Part shown: positions 8,258 through 15,771 of the stretch, one piece after another
Layout: the number at the start of each line of letters is the position of its first letter
Numbering within the stretch: the first letter of the stretch is position 1
Source: Streptomyces milbemycinicus
GTDB taxonomy: Bacteria > Actinomycetota > Actinomycetes > Streptomycetales > Streptomycetaceae
Direction of reading: 5' to 3'
Assembly: GCF_002154605.1 (NCBI RefSeq)
Contig: NZ_MUNE01000502.1
Coordinates: 1 to 32,144, forward strand
DNA: 32,144 bases
Translations under genes and position numbers: made by a program
The notes under the pieces: generated by a model
The model's database searches: none
The model's input: only the letters and a program-made list of their open reading frames with translations
Told to the model about the DNA's origin: nothing

Positions 8258-9175
8258 TCACTTGAGGGCGCCCAGCGTGATGCCGCTCGTGACGTAGCGC
8301 TGGAAGATGAGGAAGAGGATGACGATGGGAAACGTCGCGATGGTGAGGCCGGCGAAGAAGGCTCCCTGATCGCTGACGAACTGTCCCTGAAAGGACAGCA
8401 GCCCGACCGACAGCGTGCGGTTCTGCGGGCGGGTCAGCAGGACCACGCCGAACTGCACCTCGCTCCAGACGAAGATCAGCCCGAGCATCGAGACCGAGAT
8501 GAACCCGCCCTTGCTGATCGGCAGGACGACGCGCAGCAGCGCAGCGAACTCCCCGCATCCGTCGATCTTGGCCGCCTCGAGCAGCTCGCGCGGCACGGCG
8601 GCGAACACCGACCGCATGATCAGGGCGATGGTCGGCGTCATGAACGCCGCGTACACCAGCGAGATGCCGAGCACGCTGTTGAGCAGGCGGTACCTGCCGA
8701 GGAGTTCGAACGTCGGAATCAGCGCGACGATCAGCGGGATGCTCAGCGCGAGCACCATGATGCGGCTGACCACGCCCGACAGTGCGCGGGTCGCGCGGGC
8801 CATGCCGTAGCCGGCGAGGCTGCCGCAGGTCACGCCAATGGCGAGGCTGCACAGCGTGATCAGCAGGCTGTTGCCGATGTACGTCGGCAGAGGTGCCCCG
8901 CCGACTGTGCCGCGCCAGGCGGTGTAGTAGTTCGACAGCATCCAGCGACCGCTGAGGCCCAGCGGATGGGCGTAGATGTCGGCCGTCGGATGCAGTGACA
9001 GCAACAGCATCGACAGGAACGGGACGATGGTGATCAGCGTCCAGACGAGCAGCAGCAGGTACCCGAGGTACCACAGCGGGCCGCGTCGCCGGAGCCGTCC
9101 GTGCCGGCGTGTGCCTGCCGCCATGTCGGCCGTCCAGGTCTTCGCGCGCCAGGCCGGTGTCGTCGGGGCCGTCAT
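8258..9175 (-). CDS. sugar ABC transporter permease, MalG type (CUT1), fucose operon
   Basis: Protein of 305 aa with about six hydrophobic segments, beginning with WYLGYLLLLVWTLITIVPF after a basic N-terminus. The cytoplasmic EAA loop is seen as LEAAKIDGCGEFAALLRVVL, where the ATPase docks. The ATG at 9175 overlaps the stop of the partner permease by 4 nt (ATGA). It forms the membrane channel with the MalF-type protein for a fucosylated oligosaccharide or fucose (inferred from context). No ATPase gene is present in the operon. Confidence 0.9.
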   Translation of the reverse strand: MTAPTTPAWRAKTWTADMAAGTRRHGRLRRRGPLWYLGYLLLLVWTLITIVPFLSMLLLSLHPTADIYAHPLGLSGRWMLSNYYTAWRGTVGGAPLPTYIGNSLLITLCSLAIGVTCGSLAGYGMARATRALSGVVSRIMVLALSIPLIVALIPTFELLGRYRLLNSVLGISLVYAAFMTPTIALIMRSVFAAVPRELLEAAKIDGCGEFAALLRVVLPISKGGFISVSMLGLIFVWSEVQFGVVLLTRPQNRTLSVGLLSFQGQFVSDQGAFFAGLTIATFPIVILFLIFQRYVTSGITLGALK

Positions 9176-10104
9176 CGCGCGTCCAGCCGCTGCTGGCGGA
9201 ACAGTTGCAGGACCACGACGCCGATGACACCGACGATCAGCGTCGTCACGACGGCGGTGGCCGAGCCGTAGCCGTAGTCCTGGTCGACGAACGACTGTTT
9301 GTAGACCAGCACCGGCAGGATGCTCGTGGCGTTGCCGGGCCCGCCCCGGGTCATCGCGTAGATGATGCCGAAGGCGTTGAAGGCGAACACCGACATCAGG
9401 GTCGTGACCGTACCGAGCATCGGCACGATGTTCGGCAGTGTGATCCGGAAAAGCCGTCCGGCTTCGGACACGCCATCGAGCGTGGCCGCCTCGTGGACCT
9501 CGGGGGAAATGGTGTCCATCGCGCCCAGCAGGATCAGCATCGCGTACCCGGTCTGCGTCCACACCGCGACGAAGATCGTCACGATCAGCGCGGTCGTCGG
9601 CGACGCGAGCCAGGCGTGTCCGTCGCCGAGTCCGAGTGAGCCGAGCACGGTGTTCACCACGCCGGTGGAGGGCTGGAATGAGTTGGACCAGAAGACGCCC
9701 GCGACGCTGACCGGGACGATCACCGGCAGGAACCAGATGGTCTTGAAGAAGCGGGCGCCGGGGACCTTCCGGTTGATCGCGTTGGCGAGCAAGGTCGCGA
9801 TCACCACGGTGAAGACCACGGTGCCGACGAAGAACACCAGGCTGGTCACGATCGACTGCCGGACCAGCGAGTCGTTCATGAGCCGCCGGTAGTTGGCCAG
9901 CCCGCGGTAGGTGACAGATCCGATGCCGTCCCACGAGCCAAGGCTGATGTGCACCGACTCCGCGACCGGGTAGGCGATGAGCAGGGTCATCAGCACCAGC
10001 GCCGGTGCGACGATCAGAATCGGGAACTTCTGTGCGCTGCGGCGTGGCCTGCGGGCGGTGGCGGTGGCGGTGGCGGCAACCGGGGGGATCTCCTGGGCGG
10101 CCAT
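9172..10104 (-). CDS. sugar ABC transporter permease, MalF type (CUT1), fucose operon
   Basis: Protein of 310 aa. A basic, Ala/Thr-rich N-terminus precedes the first membrane segment (ILIVAPALVLMTLLIAYPV), with about six segments in all, and the EAA loop HEAATLDGVSEAGRLF. The ATG at 10104 overlaps the binding-protein stop by one base (TGATG), so expression is coupled. It pairs with the MalG-type permease that follows. The substrate is inferred from the adjoining fucosidase. Confidence 0.9.
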   Translation of the reverse strand: MAAQEIPPVAATATATARRPRRSAQKFPILIVAPALVLMTLLIAYPVAESVHISLGSWDGIGSVTYRGLANYRRLMNDSLVRQSIVTSLVFFVGTVVFTVVIATLLANAINRKVPGARFFKTIWFLPVIVPVSVAGVFWSNSFQPSTGVVNTVLGSLGLGDGHAWLASPTTALIVTIFVAVWTQTGYAMLILLGAMDTISPEVHEAATLDGVSEAGRLFRITLPNIVPMLGTVTTLMSVFAFNAFGIIYAMTRGGPGNATSILPVLVYKQSFVDQDYGYGSATAVVTTLIVGVIGVVVLQLFRQQRLDAR

Positions 10105-11456
10105 CAGTCCGTCGCCCCGGAGACCTTGCCGGATTGCAGGTTCTCCAGTCCGGTCTGGAACTGCTGGGCTGCCTGCTGCGGGGTCAGCTTGCCGGAGACG
10201 AGCTTCTGCAGCACCGGCACCGCGAACGACTGCCCGAGCGTGGACGGCACGGTCGAGTCCCAGATGTTGACCAGTCCGACGGACTTGGACACCTCGAACT
10301 GCTGCTGCACCAGGTCGCCCAGGTTCGACAGCCTCGACGGCTGGATTGAGGTGAACACTGGCAGAGAGCCGCTGGCGGCGACCACGCTGACCTGGTACTT
10401 GTCGGTCATGAAGAACTTGAGGAACTTTTTGGCCAGCCCCGGGTTCGCCGCCTTGGCCGGGATGACGAAGGTGTCGCCGTTGAAGGCGTTGAACGGCGTC
10501 TTGCGGCCCTTCGTGAGCGGCGGCAGCAGGAACCAGCCCATGTCGAACGACGGCTTGGCCGCCTTCAGGTCCGCGTAGCTGTAGTTGCCGCCCTGCAGCA
10601 TCGCGAGCCTGCCGCTGCTGAACAGCGCCTGGGCCTGTGTGGTGTCCATGCCGAGCATCCCCTTCTGGAAGATGCCCTTCTTCTGCCAGTCCTGGATGGT
10701 CCGCAGTACCTTCACAAAGCCCGGGTCGGTGTACTTGACGTTCGTCGGCGACCCCGGCTTGAAGTTCGTGAGCATGGCCTGGTAATCGCTCTCCGACACC
10801 GCGGTGGGCAGCAGCGCGTCGAGCGTGTGCCCCAGGTCGTACGGGCTCGACCCACCGACGCCGAAGCCCTCGTACCCTGCGGCCTTCAACTTGGCCGCCA
10901 TGGACTCGAACTCGGCGACGGAGGCAACCTGGTGATCGGCCGGGTCGGGGATGCCTGCCTTGGCGAACGCCGCCTTGTTGTAGTAGATCGGGGCGATCAG
11001 CAGTTCCTCGTAGAGAACGCCGTAGTGATGCCCGTTGGTCGTGTAGTAGGCGGTCTGGCTCTTGGCGTACTTGTCCGCCAGGCCAGCGGCATCCCACACA
11101 TCATCGATCGGGGTGAGCTGCTTGTTCTTCAGCAGCGCCGACCAGACGCCGGTACTGCGCTGGAGGTAGCCGATGTCCGGGGTGGCGGTCGAACTGAGCA
11201 GAGCCACGTTCGGGCCGCGGGAGCTGTTGGAGTCGACGCTCTCGAAGGTGACCTTGGTGCCGGGGTTGGCCTTCTCGAAATCATTGCCGACCTGTTGCAT
11301 CCGATCGGCCATCGGCCCGGCGGGGATCTGCACACGTAGCGACTTGCCGTCGCCGGATGAAGCGCCCGGACCGGTGCCGCACGCCGAGAGGATGCTCGCG
11401 GCCGCGAGCAGGACGGCGGCGCGCCTGGCCGCCTTGGAAGTGTTAAAGGCCCGCAC
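10104..11456 (-). CDS. sugar ABC transporter substrate-binding lipoprotein, fucose operon
   Basis: Protein of 450 aa from a GTG at 11456. The N-terminus is a short signal peptide with lipobox LSAC and lipidated Cys26. The body is a family-1 extracellular solute-binding protein (TPDIGYLQRSTGVW, YNKAAFAKAGIP, LAMLQGGNYSYADLK). It would capture the oligosaccharide outside the membrane. The start overlaps the end of the fucosidase gene by 14 bp, with GGAAAG 9 nt upstream. The frame stays open well upstream, but those residues lie inside the fucosidase gene and precede the obvious signal peptide, so I reject the longer start. Confidence 0.9.
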   Translation of the reverse strand: MRAFNTSKAARRAAVLLAAASILSACGTGPGASSGDGKSLRVQIPAGPMADRMQQVGNDFEKANPGTKVTFESVDSNSSRGPNVALLSSTATPDIGYLQRSTGVWSALLKNKQLTPIDDVWDAAGLADKYAKSQTAYYTTNGHHYGVLYEELLIAPIYYNKAAFAKAGIPDPADHQVASVAEFESMAAKLKAAGYEGFGVGGSSPYDLGHTLDALLPTAVSESDYQAMLTNFKPGSPTNVKYTDPGFVKVLRTIQDWQKKGIFQKGMLGMDTTQAQALFSSGRLAMLQGGNYSYADLKAAKPSFDMGWFLLPPLTKGRKTPFNAFNGDTFVIPAKAANPGLAKKFLKFFMTDKYQVSVVAASGSLPVFTSIQPSRLSNLGDLVQQQFEVSKSVGLVNIWDSTVPSTLGQSFAVPVLQKLVSGKLTPQQAAQQFQTGLENLQSGKVSGATD

Positions 11457-12732
11457 GTGACTCGTCTTTCCGGGAGTTGGACAGTTCGATGGCGATGACA
11501 TCGATGAGGGCGCCGGTCGGTGGCGGCACGGTGATGAACAGCTCGCCGAGGGGCTCGTCCTCGGCGCCGTTGGCCTTGTGCACTTCCTCATTGACGGAGT
11601 ACTCCAGAGGCTGCTCGGTGCCGAGCATGCGCACGCCGGCCACCGAGCCGATGGGCACGTTGCGCACGACGAGGAGGTCCTGCGGCTGGAGCAGCAGGTG
11701 CAGGTAGATGGTGTCGTCATGCTGGGTTGCGGGGCCGTGGAAGTCGAGGCGTTCGGACGCCGGCCCGGCGCCGAAGAGGCTCTCGCCGTGGCTGGCGAGC
11801 CAGGCGCCGAGCCGCTTGAGTGTGGCCACTTCGGTCGGCACAAGCGACCCGTCGCCGCGCGGCCCAATATTGAGCAGGAAGTTGCCGCCGCGCGAGACGA
11901 CCTCGCTGAGGTAGCCGGCGAGCAGGCGCGGGCTCTTGTAGTCCAGGTCGTCGGGCCGGTACGCCCAGCTGTCGCTCATGGTGAGGCACAGCTCCCACGG
12001 TCCGCCCGGCGGACGGCGCGGCATGCCCTGCTCGGGAGTGGCGTAGTCGCCCCGACCCGGCAGCCGGTCGTTGATGATCACTTCCGGCTGCAGCGACTTG
12101 ATCAGCTCGCGCAGCTCGGCGGCATGCCACTCCTCCGCGGTGCGTTCCCATTCCCCGTCGAACCAGAGCAGGTCGATCGTCCCGTACCGGGTGAGCAGCT
12201 CGGTGAGCTGTCCCTTGACGTAGTCGATGTAGCGCGCCCACCTCTCCGGCGACGGCCGGCGGTACCGGTCGTGCGGGTAGGGGCGGTCGGCGTCGGTGAA
12301 CGCCGGGTAGTCCGGATGGTTCCAGTCCAGCAGCGAGTAGTAGACGCCGACCCGCAGGCCCTCGGCGCGCAGCGCGTCGAAGAACTCGCGGGTGATGTCG
12401 CGGCCGTACGGTGACGCCGCGATGGAGAAGTCCGAATGTTCGGTGTGGTACATCGAGTAGCCGGCGTGGTGCCGGACGGTGAAGACGACATAGCGCGCAC
12501 CCGCGGCGCGGGCGAGGCGGGCGACCGCCCGCGGATCCCAGCGGTGCGGATCGAAGGTCGCGGCGGTCGACTGGTACTGCGCGACCGTGATGTCGGCTTC
12601 AGGCTCGGTACGGCCCGGAAGGATCGAATGGCCGACCAGCGGCCAGCCGATCTCCACGCCTTGCTGACTGGCGTGGTCCCAGTGGACGAACAGCCCGAAG
12701 GCCGCTTCACCGAACCAGTCGGGAATGGTCAT
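11443..12732 (-). CDS. alpha-L-fucosidase, GH29
   Basis: Protein of 429 aa, a typical GH29 catalytic-domain length. Motifs include FGLFVHWDHAS near the N-terminus, the substrate-binding VRHHAGYSMYHTEHSDF, and TIDLLWFDGEW with probable nucleophile Asp192. GNFLLNIGPRGDG is also typical. It removes alpha-linked L-fucose from oligosaccharides. No signal peptide is seen, so it acts on imported substrate. I chose ATG 12732 because GGGGAGGG sits about 8 nt upstream; a start at 12750 would place that site inside the gene. First gene of the nine-gene minus-strand operon, divergent from the second FadR regulator. Confidence 0.92.
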   Translation of the reverse strand: MTIPDWFGEAAFGLFVHWDHASQQGVEIGWPLVGHSILPGRTEPEADITVAQYQSTAATFDPHRWDPRAVARLARAAGARYVVFTVRHHAGYSMYHTEHSDFSIAASPYGRDITREFFDALRAEGLRVGVYYSLLDWNHPDYPAFTDADRPYPHDRYRRPSPERWARYIDYVKGQLTELLTRYGTIDLLWFDGEWERTAEEWHAAELRELIKSLQPEVIINDRLPGRGDYATPEQGMPRRPPGGPWELCLTMSDSWAYRPDDLDYKSPRLLAGYLSEVVSRGGNFLLNIGPRGDGSLVPTEVATLKRLGAWLASHGESLFGAGPASERLDFHGPATQHDDTIYLHLLLQPQDLLVVRNVPIGSVAGVRMLGTEQPLEYSVNEEVHKANGAEDEPLGELFITVPPPTGALIDVIAIELSNSRKDESRAGL

Positions 12733-12920
12733 GAGGGTCACCCTCCCCATCGAGAGGATCTTGATCCGAATCGGATGCTATAGGATTTGATTGAGGATGC
12801 AGGTCTTCCGATCGGACGTCAACCAGTCGTCGGAAGATTTCACAACGATCGAAGCCGTCCTCCTGATTGAGTGGCGTCAAGCGCGTGGTTTCAGTGATCG
12901 ACGATGCGGAGGGTTGATGA
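12733..12920. promoter_or_regulatory. divergent promoter/operator region between fucosidase and FadR-type regulator 2
   Basis: This 188-bp divergent gap must hold the promoter of the fucose operon. It contains a perfect 13-bp palindrome with one central base, ATCCGAATCGGAT at 12764-12776, and several further GGAT/ATCC half-sites between 12757 and 12803. The AT-rich GCTATAGGATT lies just beside it. The reverse strand offers TATAGC as a -10-like hexamer for the operon. FadR-subfamily regulators bind short palindromes of this type, so this is a candidate operator for one or both flanking regulators. Not proven. Confidence 0.5.
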
Positions 12921-13627
12921 GTGACCCCCGTGCCGCTGACGGCCACAGCCGCGACGAACAGCTCGGATTCCCGTGGATCGGTCAAGATCAGCGTTCGTGA
13001 GTGGGTCTTCCAGGCGCTGATGACCCTGCTCATGGATCACGACCTGGAGCCCGGCACGAAGCTGTCGATCGCCGGGCTCGCGCGCCAACTCGACGTATCC
13101 CAGACGCCGGTCCGCGAAGCCCTCGCCCGATGCGAGTCCGAGGGCCTCGTCGTGCGCCGGCCGAACGCCGGCTACCTGGTCGCCCCCCTGCTCGGCCGGA
13201 CCGGCCTGGACGACCTCTACGATATCCGCCTGCTCCTCGAGCCGGCCGCCGCTGAAAACGCGCGGCACGGTACGCGGCCGCAGCCGAACTGGCCGGCCTG
13301 CACCGCACGCTCGAGCGGATGAGACCGCCGCTGCGCGGCGACACCTACGAGGCGTATCGCGGCTTCGCGGAGCTCGACGCCGCCTTCCACGACGGCATCG
13401 CCGAGGCGAGCTGCAGCTCGCTCATGGCCGACACGCTGCGCCGGTTCCGCGCGCACACCCACAGCTACCGCCTCTACTTCCGGCACAGCATCGCCGGTGA
13501 GGCCGTCGTCGAGCACCAGGCGGTGCTCGACGCCATCCGCGCCAAGGACCCGGAGGCCGCGGCGCACGCCATGCCCGACCACCTGGAGGCGTCGAGGTCG
13601 CGACTGAGGAACACCGGCGACTCCTGA
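12921..13627 (+). pseudogene. GntR/FadR-family (FCD) regulator 2, frameshifted
   Basis: GTG 12921 has GGAGGG 7 nt upstream. The first frame gives the complete winged helix (IAGLARQLDVSQTPVREALA, RRPNAGYLVAPLL) and then, near 13260, changes frame: one missing base would restore AENAARYAAAAELAGLHRTL. The second frame continues a normal FCD domain (AELDAAFHDGIAEAS, VVEHQAVLDAI, AMPDHLEAS) to 13627. The combined protein is about 235 aa, matching its paralogue at 1072. As read, translation would stop at 13322 and give a 133-aa DNA-binding protein without its ligand-sensing domain. It sits divergently from the fucosidase, the usual place for a local regulator. Either a real loss or a sequencing deletion. 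Confidence 0.8.
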
Positions 13628-13921
13628 CAGGACGCCCGAGCTCGCGAGGCAGCGCGCCGGGCGAGTGCACAATGCGGCGGCGTCCGGTTGCCCTGAAGAG
13701 TGTCACTATTCCGATCAGGCTGCTGAGCTGGGCGTTTCCTGTGGATGATGAGTCAGCCGGGGTGACGTGGTGTGGTACTCGACCTCGTCGCCCTAGTCCG
13801 CGCCGACGCCCGCTTCGAACGCGGCGTCCTGGTCGAACGCTCACAAGCAACCGCAGCGTTAACGGCCGCCAGTCATCCGCCGCAGCCGCGGAGTTGTTCG
13901 CCCGCGTGGAACGATGAGGTC
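13628..13921. other. region without recognised gene between regulator 2 and the kinase fragment
   Basis: About 294 bp. The plus-strand frame from GTG 13772 (VLDLVALVRADARFERG...) is open and runs in frame into the kinase-like fragment, but I do not recognise it. The stretch around 13690-13770 has a repeat-element look near other IS debris, but I could find no matching end elsewhere in the window. Nothing can be named here with confidence. Confidence 0.3.
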
Positions 13922-14152
13922 ATGTGGTCGCGACTGCCGTTCGGGGATGAGTTACGGGCCGAGCTGGGCCCACCCAGGCGCTCTCGGCGTCTGGGCAGCA
14001 GTCCGCGCTCACGTGTGTGGAGCATGGAACTGGCCGGGGCACCGGCGGTGGTGAAGCAGATCGTCGAAGGTCCCGACGCCGACGAGCGGTACGCCCGCGA
14101 GGTGGCCGCGCTGCGGCTCGCCGCCCGGGCTGAAGGGCCTGTGGTGCCCGCA
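13922..14152 (+). pseudogene. N-terminal fragment of a phosphotransferase (APH/choline-kinase-like) family protein
   Basis: From ATG 13922 the plus strand reads FGDELRAELGPPRRS, then VWSMELAGAPAVVKQIVEGP and DERYAREVAALRLA. This resembles the N-lobe of aminoglycoside-phosphotransferase-like kinases: the Lys in VVKQI would contact ATP and the Glu in AREVAAL would pair with it. Similarity stops near 14150, where an IS integrase fragment on the opposite strand begins, so the gene was cut. It contains a TTA Leu codon (DEL), rare in Streptomyces. The frame runs on to 14230 but only through IS sequence. The C-lobe is absent; nonfunctional. Confidence 0.5.
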
Positions 14153-14356
14153 CTTTGTGCCCGAGGCAGCGCAGTTCGCCGTGCACGCGTCGGAAGCCCC
14201 ATCGGGAGTTCTCAGCGCCGAGCCGGATGACCAGGTCGCGGATCTCCTCGGGCGCGGAGGCCGCCCAGTAGACGGCGACTGCGTCCACTTCTGCTTCACC
14301 AGACGCTGGTGCCAGGCCAGCAGGGTGCGCGGTGAGACGATCCGGTGTTCACGCAA
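14150..14356 (-). pseudogene. IS integrase/transposase middle fragment (element C), frameshifted
   Basis: The minus strand reads IVSPRTLLAWHQRLVKQKW in one frame and, after a one-base loss near 14270-14285, APEEIRDLVIRLGAENSRWG, FRRVHGELRCLGHKV in the next. This is the helix-turn-helix/HTH_21-like middle of the same kind of integrase whose N-terminus lies at 690-881 and C-terminus at 15160-15747. The fragment ends where the truncated kinase gene begins. It lacks the DDE core. Confidence 0.7.
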
Positions 14357-14712
14357 TGGCCCGAGTGTTGGGCGGCCGAGGTTTGTTGCACAGTCCCGTC
14401 GCGCGACGAAATAACTTCCAGTCGGCGGTGGCCGACAACAAGATCAGCCGATCGATCCAGGTCTGTCCAGCGGGTGGGCACCTTCACGACCACGGCCGTG
14501 CCGGAGGCCTCCAGCACGCTGGTGGCCTCCCCGTCCTGGTGGGCGAACAGCACATCTGACCAGCTGTCACCTCTCCCCGCATCTCGGGGGAACCTCAGCC
14601 CGGCTCAGGGCAGACAGAAAGGCGGCCCGTCCTGGGGAGGCCTGTTTTCTGAGTACATAGCTGAGTATCGGGTCGGATGCGGGGCGGGCGGCCTCTGCCG
14701 ATTCTTGTCCGC
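14357..14712. other. region without recognised gene upstream of the YiaA/YiaB-like gene
   Basis: About 356 bp. A minus-strand frame (14553 down to about 14357) is open but matches nothing I know and runs into the IS fragment, so I do not call it. Just upstream of the next gene, a hexamer direct repeat TGAGTA occurs at 14650-14655 and 14662-14667, spaced 12 bp, one helical turn. It could be a regulator site or part of a promoter for that gene. Confidence 0.3.
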
Positions 14713-15000
14713 ATGAGTGAGACATCAGTCAGGCAGCAGAGTACGGCCGCGTTCTACGGTCAGGCGGTCGCCTCCTTCGCTGTCGCCATGGCGGCCACCG
14801 CTATCGGCATTTTCCGGCTGCACGCCGACGCCTGGGTACGCGGCTTCCTGGCCATCGCCGTCCTCTATCTGGTGACCTCCGCTTTTACCCTGGCCAAGGT
14901 GATCCGGGACCGTCAGGAGGCCGGGCAGATCGTCAGCCGGGTCGATCAGGCGCGGATGGAGAAATTGCTCGCCGAGCACGATCCGTTCGAAAAGCTGTGA
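14713..15000 (+). CDS. YiaA/YiaB-type two-helix inner membrane protein
   Basis: Protein of 95 aa. STAAFYGQAVASFAVAMAAT opens a first membrane helix, and GFLAIAVLYLVTSAFTLAK forms the second, followed by a charged tail (VIRDRQEAGQ, LLAEHDPFEKL). This is the conserved Streptomyces version of the yiaA/yiaB domain; its function is unknown. I prefer ATG 14713, where the conserved MSET start lies; the frame is open to 14677. The gene is intact although flanked on both sides by IS debris, and its stop is only 10 bp from the left inverted repeat of the IS1182-type element. It probably belongs to the original chromosome rather than to the sugar islands. Confidence 0.8.
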   Translation: MSETSVRQQSTAAFYGQAVASFAVAMAATAIGIFRLHADAWVRGFLAIAVLYLVTSAFTLAKVIRDRQEAGQIVSRVDQARMEKLLAEHDPFEKL

Positions 15001-15010
15001 ACCGTTCCGC

Positions 15011-15037
15011 ATCCTGTGCGACTCTGTCGCCCGATTC
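15011..15037 (+). repeat. left terminal inverted repeat of the IS1182-type element
   Basis: 27 bp, exact reverse complement of 16816-16842. It begins ATCCTGTGCGACTCTG. Confidence 0.85.
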
Positions 15038-15129
15038 GGTCGACCTGGTGAAACCGGTGGGCCGCTCACGATGAACGCGCAGGTGAGGCTGATCGAATCA
15101 GGTCTCACCACGAATCGGGCGACAGAGTC
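15020..15129. repeat. palindromic, MITE-like left end with 19-bp arms
   Basis: Bases 15020-15038 and 15111-15129 are perfect 19-bp inverted copies, so a second, truncated right-type IS end lies only 72 bp inside the left end. Between them, 15082-15109 can form a further hairpin (GGTGAG...CTCACC outer stem and CTGAT...ATCAG inner stem). The arrangement resembles a miniature element cut short at 15129 by the nested insertion, or a relic of joined IS ends. Confidence 0.6.
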
Positions 15130-15159
15130 CTGTGCCGCTCGAAAAGTCATCGCTGCGTG

Positions 15160-15747
15160 TCATGCCGCATATTTGTACTCGTTGATGAGGCCGCCGAGGA
15201 TCCGGGTGCGCAGGACTTTGCCGGTGCTGAGGGCATGCGCTGCGGCGGGTTGTTTGTGAGCGTCGGGTGGTCGCTGGTTGCGGGCCTGGTGAGGTCGGTG
15301 TTCGTTGTAGTGCCGCTCGTAGGCCGCGAAAACGTGGCGGGCATGGGCCTCGTTCATGATGAGGACGTGGTCGAGGGCTTCGCGTCGGATGCTGCCGATG
15401 GTGCGTTCGCAGTGCGCATTCATGCGGGGAGCCTGTGGCGCACTGTTGAGGATCTCCGTCTCCTCGGCCCGAAAGACGGCGTCGAAGGCCTCGCCGTACT
15501 TGCCATCGCGGTCGCGCAGCAAGAAGGGCAGGGTCTCGATGCGTATGCCCAGGCCGGCGGTGAGATTCCGCGCCTGCTGCACTGCCCGGTCCCGGGTCGG
15601 GTGGGCGGTGACCCCGGTGATGCGCAGTCGCCGGGTGCCGTGCTCGAGGAACACCAGCGCATACAACCGTCTGCCGAGGGCGGTGTCGATGTGGAAGAAG
15701 TCTGCCGCGATGAGGCCCTCGGCTTGCGTGGTCAGGAACTCGCGTCA
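15160..15747 (-). pseudogene. IS integrase (rve/DDE core), C-terminal half
   Basis: Reads REFLTTQAEGLIAADFFHID, then YALVFLEHGTRRLRITGVTA, LLRDRDGKYGEAFDAVF, MNAHCERTIGSIRREALDH and ends LGGLINEYKYAA. Asp of AADFF, Asp of RDRD and Glu of CERTIG form the expected DDE triad. The usual Trp codon in the TTWREF segment is TGA here (15745-15747), and upstream only the element's inverted repeat follows, so the N-terminal DNA-binding half is absent. Nonfunctional, though it still encodes a complete catalytic core from the ATG-less start. Confidence 0.8.
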
Positions 15748-15756
15748 GGTGGGGCC

Positions 15757-15771
15757 TTTCGAGCGGCACAG
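15757..15771 (-). repeat. inverted repeat of the nested 642-bp element (partner of 15130-15144)
   Basis: 15-bp perfect inverted copy of 15130-15144; identity ends at the sixteenth base. Confidence 0.75.

Larger units (their letters stand above)
15130..15771 (-). mobile_element. 642-bp integrase-derived element with 15-bp inverted repeats, nested in the IS1182-type element
   Basis: Its ends, 15130-15144 (CTGTGCCGCTCGAAA) and the reverse complement at 15757-15771, are perfect 15-bp inverted repeats. The IS1182 transposase frame resumes exactly at 15772. The element holds only the C-terminal half of an integrase (minus strand), so it looks like an internally deleted, non-autonomous derivative. 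Bases 15137-15156 are repeated exactly, inverted, at 663-682. No target duplication is visible. Confidence 0.7.

Noticed and set aside
8258..9934. A 558-codon frame suggesting a fused double permease
   Set aside because: Only the part from ATG 9175 has permease character; upstream is an out-of-frame reading of the partner permease.
10104..11867. A longer N-terminus for the fucose-side binding protein
   Set aside because: The extra residues lie inside the fucosidase gene in another frame, and the signal peptide with its lipobox begins at GTG 11456.
14357..14553. Small minus-strand gene beside integrase fragment C
   Set aside because: No recognisable family, no ribosome site, and the frame runs into IS sequence; left as unassigned.
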